Assembly (NCBI RefSeq): GCF_001006305.1
Contig: NZ_LBHJ01000004.1
Coordinates: 1-64,000 of the forward strand
Source: Silvibacterium bohemicum
Lineage (GTDB): Bacteria; Acidobacteriota; Terriglobia; Terriglobales; Acidobacteriaceae
Length of the DNA stretch: 64,000 nucleotides
Reading direction: 5' to 3'
The notes under the pieces are model-generated. The model was given only the letters and a program-made list of their open reading frames with translations, was not told the origin of the DNA and did not search any database. Below are positions 7,652-14,728 of the stretch, one piece after another (the first letter of the stretch is position 1; the number at the start of each line of letters is the position of its first letter). The position numbers and the translations under genes were made by a program.

Positions 7652-7896
7652 AATGCCGGCACGTGTGGGACCACATCTCTGGATACATCGACGGCGCACT
7701 CGATCCTGAAGTGCGTGCCAATGTCGAACGCCATCTCGCGACCTGCGAAATCTGCTCGGCGATCCTCGACTCAACGAGGAACATCATTATCCTGATGGCC
7801 GATGATCGCGTCTTCGAGCTGCCGGTGGACTTCAGCAAGAGACTGCACGCGCGTCTCGACGATGTGCTGAAGCATGAATATCCCGAGCCGGCTTGA
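7642..7896 (+). CDS. Zinc-finger (zf-HC2/ZAS) anti-sigma factor, soluble
   Basis: Protein of 84 residues with an HxxxCxxC zinc site (HLATCEIC) preceded by CRHVWDHISGYIDGALDPEV, the hallmark of the ZAS anti-sigma domain. There is no transmembrane helix, so it should act in the cytoplasm and may respond directly to metal or thiol state through its zinc site, as other soluble ZAS proteins do. It overlaps the sigma gene by ten bases, the usual arrangement for a cognate pair. It closes the bufferin operon. Confidence 0.92.
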   Translation: MVLKCRHVWDHISGYIDGALDPEVRANVERHLATCEICSAILDSTRNIIILMADDRVFELPVDFSKRLHARLDDVLKHEYPEPA

Positions 7897-7907
7897 TGGG
7901 TGCGCGA

Positions 7908-8306
7908 TCAGCCGTGGTGCGGATGATGAAGCATGTGATGAATTTGCCACTCGGCAGCGAGAAGAATCAATGTAACCGCGGCTAGAAAGATCTGCCAGCG
8001 TTCGGAGCGTATCTCTTTCGCGGTGGGCAGCTGAACCCGCCACTGCGCGGCCGGCCGGCTGCGTAAGTTGCGCACTCTCCAGATCACATAAAGATTCACC
8101 AGAGTGCCGGCAAGCGCGAGCACCATCATCGGTATGCGGATGGCATCGCGGTGCCATCCTGCGGCGGGCGCATCAGTGCCTGCAGCAGCGGCCAGAGCTC
8201 CCAGCCCGATGAGCACACGTACACCGCTGATGGTCAATACGGCTGTACAAAGGCTTTGCAGAAGGGCAAATACAAAACTCGACCAGCTTAACCAACGGGT
8301 CTTCAT
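7908..8306 (-). CDS. Small membrane protein with histidine-rich C-terminal tail
   Basis: Protein of 132 residues from the ATG at 8306 (MKTRWLSW), which has AGGA upstream. Longer versions add a low-quality basic stretch that overlaps the repeat region. Three to four hydrophobic helices are visible: SFVFALLQSLCTAVLTISG, GVRVLIGLGALAAAAG, IPMMVLALAGTLVNLYVIW and WQIFLAAVTLILLAAEW. The protein ends IHHMLHHPHHG, a potential metal-binding tail. I do not recognise the family. It converges on the bufferin operon with an 11-base gap, so the pairing may be coincidental or may reflect shared metal biology. Confidence 0.75.
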   Translation of the reverse strand: MKTRWLSWSSFVFALLQSLCTAVLTISGVRVLIGLGALAAAAGTDAPAAGWHRDAIRIPMMVLALAGTLVNLYVIWRVRNLRSRPAAQWRVQLPTAKEIRSERWQIFLAAVTLILLAAEWQIHHMLHHPHHG

Positions 8307-8411
8307 CTGTTGCAAATTTCCTGGCGAATCATCCTGTCTATCGTAGCAGCGCAACTGGCCGTCCGGGCTGCTGCGCTTTCGCGGACTTCCGGTGCATCGC
8401 GCTGAAGGACC

Positions 8412-8470
8412 TTCACCACAGGGCACGGAGAGCACAGAGGTCTTTGATGATGCGTTCGCGTCTTTGCGGA
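8412..8470. repeat. Dispersed intergenic repeat, copy 1
   Basis: Starts TTCACCACAGGGCACGGAG and ends GCGTTCGCGTCTTTGCGGA. It matches copy 2 at 8628-8688 almost base for base apart from small deletions in the left arm. The right-hand complementary arm (around 8475-8500) is degenerate. Such ACCACAGAGGACACGGAGAG elements occur in intergenic DNA of many soil and sediment bacteria. No coding potential is seen. Confidence 0.8.
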
Positions 8471-8535
8471 AAAAGTCTCTGTGACCTCCGGGTTCTCTGT
8501 AATGCATGCTCTGCGACTTTCTTTTTGAGATGAAT

Positions 8536-8564
8536 TTCACCGCTAAGACGCTAAGTTCGCAAAG
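8536..8564. repeat. Second type of dispersed repeat (CACCGCTAAGACGCTAAG)
   Basis: The segment with CACCGCTAAGACGCTAAG followed by TTCGCAAAG is a recognisable dispersed intergenic motif and lies between the two copies of the ACCACAGAGG repeat. The CGCAAAG end is roughly complementary to the CTTTGCG end of the neighbouring repeats. Confidence 0.55.
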
Positions 8565-8627
8565 GGATGCATCGGCGGATTCAAGAGTAGGATGGCCGTC
8601 CAGCTGCGCTCTCGCGGTTAAAGCACA

Positions 8628-8724
8628 TTCACCACAGAGGACACGGAGAGCACAGAGGTTTTTGATGATGCGTTCGCGTCTTTGCGGAAGATATTAGGTG
8701 AATATCTCTGTGTCCTCTGTGGTG
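8628..8724. repeat. Dispersed intergenic repeat, copy 2, with complementary arms
   Basis: The left arm ACCACAGAGGACACGGAGA (8631-8649) is complementary, with one mismatch, to TCTCTGTGTCCTCTGTGGT (8705-8723), giving a stem with a 55-base loop. The loop holds the TTTGATGATGCGTTCGCG core shared with copy 1. The structure lies between the convergently placed 3' end of the RidA gene and the 5' side of the small membrane gene. It could act as an RNA hairpin or a REP-like mobile element. Confidence 0.8.
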
Positions 8725-8790
8725 CATGGTCTGCGGCTTTTTCATAAGCCTTCGCCCATGGCCGGGACTTTTTCTTCTCGCGGAGATGCG

Positions 8791-9290
8791 CTATTTAGAA
8801 CGCACCGCGATCACTTCAATTTCGACCAGCGCCCAGGGAGCCGCGAGCGCCGCCACCTGCATGGCTGCGCGGGTGGGCTTGTTGGGCTGATCGGCGGTTC
8901 CGAAGTATTTGAGATAGGCCTTCTGCAGCCCGGCGAAGTCCAGCTTGTTGCCCTTCTCCGGATCGCCTGCCATGAAGACGTGCATGCTCACGACATCTCC
9001 CAGCGTGAGGCCCTGTTCTTTCAGGATGTCCTGTATCTTCAGGAACTCGCTGTTGGCTTGCGCCTCGGTATCTCCGTAAACGGCTTGCGTTCCTTTGGCT
9101 GGATCGGCGGGAGTGACCGGAGACGCGATTTGGCCGCTTACGTAGAGCGTGTCTCCAGCCCATACCGCCGAGGCCAGAGGCGATCCTTCTTCTGGATATG
9201 CGTGACCTTGGTTTGTGCTTGCATCGAGAGTCCAGCTCCACACATCGCGGCGACTGCTGCCGCTTCAATTCCCTGCTTCCAAGTCATCAT
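8791..9290 (-). pseudogene. Exported RidA/YjgF-family protein with apparent frameshift at the signal peptide
   Basis: The RidA domain (ASAVWAGDTLYVSGQIASPV to the end) is intact: a trimeric imine/enamine deaminase fold of about 130 residues. In frame it can begin only with a GTG at 9243, giving MWSWTLDASTNQGHAYPEEG, which has no ribosome site. One frame over, an ATG pair at 9290/9287 with a clear AAGGA site encodes MMTWKQGIEAAAVAAMCGAG followed by LSMQAQTKVTHI, a good signal peptide and the expected mature start. Joining the frames near 9195 gives the normal exported family form (AQTKVTHI then PEEGSPLASAVW). Either a real one-base deletion or a sequence error is present. It follows the amine oxidase by about 13 bases. 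Confidence 0.8.
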
Positions 9291-9303
9291 CGTTCCTTTT
9301 TTC

Positions 9304-10917
9304 TTAAGCATCGTGTGTGGTCGTTGAGCCGGCGAGCCGTGCCATCTTTACGTGCTCGGAGATCATCCTGGTGGCGCGGTGCGATGCGAGCGCCGCACCC
9401 TCCTGCCAGCCGATGATGCGGCTGCAGTGATCTCCAGAGAAGAAAATGCGGTCGTCCGGCTGGATGAATTCTTTATAGGCGCCATCGTAGTACCCTGCGC
9501 GGCGATTGCGTACGAAGTTCGGCGCGGCGCCGACCCATGAACCGAGGTTATAGGGCATCATCCCCCAGTTCATGTACATGGGGTTTTTCAACTCATGTCC
9601 GTGTCCCGGATGCAGCTTCTCGGCTGCCGCGCGCGATGCTTCGAACTTCGCCTGGATATCGGGCAGCTTGGCGAAGTCCGATTGGTTTTCCACGCCGTAG
9701 CCCGCAATCAATACACCGTTTTCGGAAAAGATCTTGGCGCTTGGATACCAGAGCATGTTCACCGGGCCCTTTACAACGAATCCAAGGCCGCCGTAGAGGT
9801 TATAGTCCTGTTCCCAGAAGCGGCGCGACTCCCATGCGACCTTGTAGGCATGGTCGTATCCAACTTCGGCGATCGCCTGCTTGACGCGCGGCGAAAAGTC
9901 ATTCGGAATATTCTTCAGAATGGTGATGGGCAGCGCGCAGATGCAGTAATCGGCTTCGATCATCTTGACTGCGCCCGATGGGTCGGCGTAACTCACCTTT
10001 ACACCGTTTGTGGTCTTGCGAATCTCCTTGACGGGGCATCCATACTGCACGATATCGCCGAGCTTCGCGGCGAAAGCATACGGGATGCGATCCATTCCAC
10101 CTACTGGCTGGAACATCGTCGCCTGCATGTCGAATATCTCTTCATACATCATTCCCTGCCAAAAATCGGCGTCGAGGAGCGAATGCATGGCGAGCGGCGC
10201 GCGAAGTACTTCATCGTCAGGACCCGCGCCGGGCAGCTTGTCTACGCCGCTGCGCTCCGAGTCGGTATAGGAGTAATCGGGCTGCAGATCGCCATAGATT
10301 TTAAGGAATGCAAGCATTCGCTCATGATCTTCCTTGGTCATCTGCTGATCGAGAGCGTTGCTTTGAATGCATTTGGCGAGAAGCTCGGAGACGTGGCCGC
10401 GCGTATCGTTGATGGCCTGCCGCTGTTCGATCGCCTTGCCGCCGAAGGCATCGTCGTTTTGCAGGAGTGAAGAGCGCGAAGTATTTACTTCTACTTCGAG
10501 AGGCACGCCCAGCTCTTTGCAATAGCCGAGCATGGTTTTGTGGATGGAGGGAAGCCGCGCCGGACCGGCGTTGAAATAGCTGGAGTCGTCCCAGTTCGCA
10601 GTCTGTACGGTGCCGTCGGTAAATTCAATCTTGGTGCTGTTGCGTACAGTAAAGTTGCGTCCGCCCGGGCGTTTGCGCGCCTCGAGCACCGTACAGGAAT
10701 ATCCAGCCTTGCCCATCTCGTAAGCAGCGACTAAGCCGGCGATGCCGCCGCCCAGAATCACCACCTTGGTTCCACCACCCGCAGCGAGCTCAAGTCCAGT
10801 CTCGGCCAAAGCCTCCGGCATGGGCATCAGGCCCAGGTGCTGCATGGTGATGAAGGCAGCGCCGAAGCCGCCAGCCTGCCCTACTCGCATCAGAAAATCA
10901 CGCCTTGAAAAGCTCAT
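9304..10917 (-). CDS. Tat-exported flavin monoamine oxidase / L-amino acid oxidase family protein
   Basis: FAD-dependent oxidase of 537 residues that oxidises amines or amino acids to imines, producing H2O2. The start at 10917 (GGAG upstream) puts a twin-arginine signal, SRRDFLMRVGQAGGFG, at the N-terminus. The FAD dinucleotide motif is VVILGGGIAGLVAAYEM with VLEARKRPGGR after it, and the C-terminal FAD segment is FFSGDHCSRIIGWQEGA, as in the amine oxidase family. The substrate cannot be read from sequence. The RidA protein encoded 13 bases downstream would hydrolyse the imine products, a sensible partnership. A TonB-dependent receptor gene lies upstream on the same strand. Confidence 0.92.
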   Translation of the reverse strand: MSFSRRDFLMRVGQAGGFGAAFITMQHLGLMPMPEALAETGLELAAGGGTKVVILGGGIAGLVAAYEMGKAGYSCTVLEARKRPGGRNFTVRNSTKIEFTDGTVQTANWDDSSYFNAGPARLPSIHKTMLGYCKELGVPLEVEVNTSRSSLLQNDDAFGGKAIEQRQAINDTRGHVSELLAKCIQSNALDQQMTKEDHERMLAFLKIYGDLQPDYSYTDSERSGVDKLPGAGPDDEVLRAPLAMHSLLDADFWQGMMYEEIFDMQATMFQPVGGMDRIPYAFAAKLGDIVQYGCPVKEIRKTTNGVKVSYADPSGAVKMIEADYCICALPITILKNIPNDFSPRVKQAIAEVGYDHAYKVAWESRRFWEQDYNLYGGLGFVVKGPVNMLWYPSAKIFSENGVLIAGYGVENQSDFAKLPDIQAKFEASRAAAEKLHPGHGHELKNPMYMNWGMMPYNLGSWVGAAPNFVRNRRAGYYDGAYKEFIQPDDRIFFSGDHCSRIIGWQEGAALASHRATRMISEHVKMARLAGSTTTHDA

Positions 10918-10958
10918 CTCGACTCCAGCATTTCGGTAAACGATATTGAGACAGTCCA

Positions 10959-10984
10959 AAGCGCCTGTTTGTCTACAGGCGCTT
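10959..10984 (-). terminator. Hairpin after the TonB-dependent receptor gene
   Basis: AAGCGCCTG (10959-10967) and CAGGCGCTT (10976-10984) form a perfect 9-bp stem with an 8-base loop. Read on the minus strand, it lies 24 bases after the receptor stop and ends in TTT, so it is a plausible intrinsic terminator or attenuator before the amine oxidase gene. Confidence 0.65.
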
Positions 10985-11007
10985 GAACAGCGGTTGAAAG
11001 CAGCGGA

Positions 11008-14000
11008 TCAGAAGATGATCTTCAGAGCCAGCTGCGTGTTGAAAGGCTCGCCAGCACCGATGCCGGGAGCACCGTTGAAGCTGCCGATGGTGGTGAAGAG
11101 TGTGAGCGCATTGTCCTGCGTATACGAAGGGTTGAAGTTGCCATTGAGTGGCGGAGCATAGTTGGTGCGGTTGAAGAGGTTGAACATCTCGACGCGGAAC
11201 TGTGTCGTAACTCTCTCTCCGATTGGCGTGTTCTTGAACACGGAGAAATCGACGTCCCCAAAGCCTGGGCCGTAATATGCATTGCGGCTCGTTGTTCCCC
11301 AAGTACCCGCGGGCGCATCCGCAAAAGCTGCTGGATTGAGCCAGTTCACACCCACGCCTCCCTTGCGGAAGCCGGCGTAGGGATCGACGCCTGCAACAGG
11401 ATTCGCGCGCTGATTGCCGTCATCGGTTCCGGACGTATCTGCCGAGCTATAAACCGAGAAGGGCAAGCCGCCGTGGAAGGTCATCAGGCTGTTCAACTGC
11501 CAGCCTTTGGTCAATGGCTTCCAGTGCTGAGATCCGGGAACTTCGTATGTAATCAGGGTGTCGAATATATTCCGGTTATCGAAATCGCTGGGACCGTAAT
11601 CACCTTTGAAGTTCGTGCTGTCCTGCGGCAGAGCGCCGCGATAAGCGGTGACTTCGTCAAAGCTGTGCGACCAGGTATAAGCGGCCTGCAGCGTCAGTCC
11701 GTGATAGCCCGAGGCACGAATGGTCGCCTGAAGCGAGTTGTAATTTGAAGTTCCGATGCTCTCGATCTGGTTGATGAAAGTGTCGTTGGGAAACTGAGAG
11801 AAGTACGGACGGCTGCAGTTTTGCGGTGTGAAAGCTGCAGGGCAGGCGAACCCTGGCGCCGAGTAAACACTGCTTAACGCGGCCTGGTTGATGTCCAAAA
11901 TTGAAAGCAGATGACGTCCCTCGCTGCCGACGTAGCCGATCTGCGCTACAAGCTTGTTCGAGAGGCTCTGTTCCACCTGGAAGTTATAGTTCACATTCCG
12001 AGAAGGAACAAAATTCTTGGCGATGGAAAACAGGCTGTTGGATGGAGTGCCCTGGGTGAATGGGTCGACTCCGGACATCAGTGTCTGGGGTACGGCGGTT
12101 GCTGTCACGACCGGATTCGGGCCGCCCGGATTGCCTTCGACACCATTCGGAGCACCGTTGCCAGGACGATTGTCGAGGAAGGGATTCAGGTTGGGAGTGT
12201 CGAAGTACAAGCCGGCGCCAGCGCGTACAACCGTGCTCGGAGTGACCTGATAAGAGAAGCCAAAGCGCGGACTGAAGTCAGTGTAGGTTGAATCGTAAAG
12301 ACTATCGATCCCCGCGCCTTGATATACGATGCCGCCAAGATTGGGACGAAAGACCGACAGGTTTTTGTACTGATTATGCAGAGGGCCTTCGTAGTCCCAG
12401 CGAAGACCATAGTTGACGTTGAACTTTGGGCTGAGCTGCCAGGAATCCTGAGCGAAGAAATCAAGAGTATTCACGAAGACCTGGCGATCGGGATCGCCCA
12501 AAGCGATCGAACCGGTCTTCAGATTTCCCGCAAGGAAATCCGACAGCGCATCGACGCGCGGGTCTCCGCTATCCCACGCAACAGCGGGGAGGCCGGTGGC
12601 CGGATTCAACGCCTGCGGTGTCGGTCCCTGCGTGCCATCGAAGATGAAGCTACCGAGCGCATGCCGGTGATAGAACTCGTCGAGCTGCGCCTTGCGAAAC
12701 TCTCCTCCGAACTTGAACTGATGCTTGCCTACGGTCCACGAGAGATCGTCGGTGAGGTGGCCGGTTATGTCGTTGCGGCCCTCGGGAGGAGTAAGACCAA
12801 CCTGGTCGAAGCCGGAGATCTGAATATTGGGCGAGCCAGCAAGTCCGGACCCTGTGACCAGTCCGAGCGAAGCCGAATCGAAGCTGTTATTGAAATCGTT
12901 GAAGACCTGGTTGAAGTAATTCACCCCAGCCAAGACCTGGTTGGTGATCGTCGGCGTGAAGACGTGGTTGTAGACGATCGCATAATTCTGCACGTGGATG
13001 GGAGCGACTTCATAGTAATAAAAGAGAGACGAGCCGGTGACCGGCGCAACCTGATTTCCCTGGCCCACAAACCAATGCGCGGTCAGGCTGTTCTTATCGT
13101 TGATGGTGTAATCAACTTTGGCGAGCCCGTTGTAACTGTATCCATATTCGGGCTGGGTGCTGGTGTAGTTATTCGGGCTGGCAGGACCCGCGCCGACCGC
13201 ATCGGCTGGCCACAACGTACTGAGCAACTTTGCAGATAAAGGGTTGACGGGAACACCGAACTTCGCGAGCGTGGCTTCTGCTGCTGATTGGTAACCTTGC
13301 GTGGGCTCAGTCGCGTTGTTCGGAACGCCGATGGTGAAGCGCTGATGCTCAAAAGTCGTGAACCAGAAGAGCTTGTCCTTGATGAACGGGCCGCCGGCAG
13401 AAAATCCATAGTTATAGTTGCGAACTTCCTGCTTTACCGGAGCGGTGAATGGGTTCGTTGCGCCGAAGAATTCGTTGCGATTGTAGTAGTAGAGACTTCC
13501 ATGAAGCTGATTGCCTCCCGACTTCAGCGAGAGGTTGACGCTGCCGCCTGGGTTACGCCCTGACTCCGGAGAGGCCTGCGTCTGCGCCGAAAACTGATCG
13601 ACTGCGTCGATAGGCAAGACAATGCCCGCGATGCCGGAAACGCCGCCCTGATTGACCGCCGGAATGTTGTGCCATAGATCGTTGTTATCGATACCGTCGA
13701 TCTGCCAGTTGATCTGGTTGGCACGTGTACCATTCAGCGATCCAAAACCGCCGGCGCCGGAGTTGGAAAAGCCGGGCGAGAGGATAATGAGCTGCGTAAA
13801 ATCGCGGCCGTTGAGGGGAGTATCCTGCAGCGGCTTTCCGCCTACGCCGGCAGTCTGCGTTGTTGAGGTGGTGTCGAGCGTAAGTGCCGCTGCATTGACT
13901 TCAATCGTGGTTGCGGTTTGAGCCACGCCGAGCTTGATGGGCAAGGTATATACCGTTCCAGCTGTAACTGGAACTTTGTCGACCTTGATCTTCTGGAAGC

Positions 14001-14271
14001 CGCTGGCCGTTGCACTTACCGAGTAGGAACCGAGGGGCAGATCCTGAAATGAGAATTCACCACCGCTGGAAGTGATAGTCGTATGCGCAATGCCGGTGGC
14101 CACATCGGTTGCCTCCACTTGAGCGGCGGCAACGACGGCTCCGGACTGGTCAGTAACGACACCATTGATGCTTCCTCGAAAGGTCTGTGCACGCAGGGTG
14201 GGGGACATAAGAACAATGCTCACTACCAATAACAAACCGGATGGAAAGATATTCCTGCTTCGGAATGACAT
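11008..14271 (-). CDS. TonB-dependent receptor-like protein with N-terminal carboxypeptidase-regulatory domain (Oar-like)
   Basis: Outer-membrane protein of about 1087 residues from the ATG at 14271 (an ATG 15 bases upstream is also possible). The signal peptide (IFPSGLLLVVSIVLMSPTLRAQ) is followed by a CarboxypepD_reg/Cna-B-like domain (GSINGVVTDQSGAVVAAAQV), a plug-like region (NGRDFTQLIILSPGFSNSG) and a long C-terminal barrel ending in the aromatic strand LALKIIF. This architecture is strongly expanded in acidobacteria and is usually thought to take up plant- or polymer-derived compounds. I see no SusD partner. The substrate is unknown. The amine oxidase and RidA genes lie downstream. Confidence 0.9.
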   Translation of the reverse strand: MSFRSRNIFPSGLLLVVSIVLMSPTLRAQTFRGSINGVVTDQSGAVVAAAQVEATDVATGIAHTTITSSGGEFSFQDLPLGSYSVSATASGFQKIKVDKVPVTAGTVYTLPIKLGVAQTATTIEVNAAALTLDTTSTTQTAGVGGKPLQDTPLNGRDFTQLIILSPGFSNSGAGGFGSLNGTRANQINWQIDGIDNNDLWHNIPAVNQGGVSGIAGIVLPIDAVDQFSAQTQASPESGRNPGGSVNLSLKSGGNQLHGSLYYYNRNEFFGATNPFTAPVKQEVRNYNYGFSAGGPFIKDKLFWFTTFEHQRFTIGVPNNATEPTQGYQSAAEATLAKFGVPVNPLSAKLLSTLWPADAVGAGPASPNNYTSTQPEYGYSYNGLAKVDYTINDKNSLTAHWFVGQGNQVAPVTGSSLFYYYEVAPIHVQNYAIVYNHVFTPTITNQVLAGVNYFNQVFNDFNNSFDSASLGLVTGSGLAGSPNIQISGFDQVGLTPPEGRNDITGHLTDDLSWTVGKHQFKFGGEFRKAQLDEFYHRHALGSFIFDGTQGPTPQALNPATGLPAVAWDSGDPRVDALSDFLAGNLKTGSIALGDPDRQVFVNTLDFFAQDSWQLSPKFNVNYGLRWDYEGPLHNQYKNLSVFRPNLGGIVYQGAGIDSLYDSTYTDFSPRFGFSYQVTPSTVVRAGAGLYFDTPNLNPFLDNRPGNGAPNGVEGNPGGPNPVVTATAVPQTLMSGVDPFTQGTPSNSLFSIAKNFVPSRNVNYNFQVEQSLSNKLVAQIGYVGSEGRHLLSILDINQAALSSVYSAPGFACPAAFTPQNCSRPYFSQFPNDTFINQIESIGTSNYNSLQATIRASGYHGLTLQAAYTWSHSFDEVTAYRGALPQDSTNFKGDYGPSDFDNRNIFDTLITYEVPGSQHWKPLTKGWQLNSLMTFHGGLPFSVYSSADTSGTDDGNQRANPVAGVDPYAGFRKGGVGVNWLNPAAFADAPAGTWGTTSRNAYYGPGFGDVDFSVFKNTPIGERVTTQFRVEMFNLFNRTNYAPPLNGNFNPSYTQDNALTLFTTIGSFNGAPGIGAGEPFNTQLALKIIF

Positions 14272-14286
14272 AGGTAAAGCCTCCAA

Positions 14287-14705
14287 AGGGGTCTTGAGTG
14301 GGTTTTTATGTTTTCGTTGTCTTGGGCTTTTGAACGAATGGCGACAGCTAGAGAGCCGTCAGATCAACAACTCTGACAATTGCTTGAAGGTTCCTCGCAA
14401 AGTTTCGCGGGATGAAAAAGCGCAATCGCGATTGCCATGACCCAACGTAGGTCAACCCATCTACCGATACAAGGAGAAAATACACTGCTATCAGCGTTTC
14501 ATGAGGCCATTAATAAGCAGTGTTTATTGGGGAAAGTGAGGCATAGTGCAGAAGTAGTAATTTGCAACTCTCACAGATACTGATTCAGCTACCCATGCGT
14601 AGGCGCACTCGCCCCATATCATCAATCCACGAGGCGAGCTATAAGTCTTATTTATAAGGAACGCAGGCCAGCCGGTTTTTGATGGGACTACTCCGGCTGG
14701 ATCAA
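14287..14705. other. Intergenic region upstream of the TonB receptor
   Basis: About 440 bases between the ADOP array and the receptor. No convincing gene. It contains the 14-base perfect palindrome GCAATCGCGATTGC at 14422-14435 and, just after it, GACCCAACGTAGGTC (GACC/GGTC arms). Either could bind a regulator of the receptor, but a 14-base palindrome is expected a few times by chance in a window this size. Confidence 0.4.
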
Positions 14706-14728
14706 ACTGATTCACTTACATATAAGGA

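Noticed and set aside
7965-7990. Second TGTAACC (ECF -35-like) near 7970
   Set aside because: It lies inside the small membrane protein gene on the opposite strand with no suitable -10 or downstream plus-strand gene.
8104-8346. Plus-strand reading frame opposite the small membrane protein
   Set aside because: It is the mirror of a gene with clear membrane helices; no ribosome site and no family features.
12319-13239. 306-codon plus-strand frame opposite the TonB receptor
   Set aside because: No recognisable domain and the receptor frame is complete through the same DNA.
14422-14435. 14-base palindrome GCAATCGCGATTGC as a receptor operator
   Set aside because: A perfect 14-base palindrome is expected about four times by chance in 64 kb, and nothing else supports it; kept only as a note in the intergenic entry.
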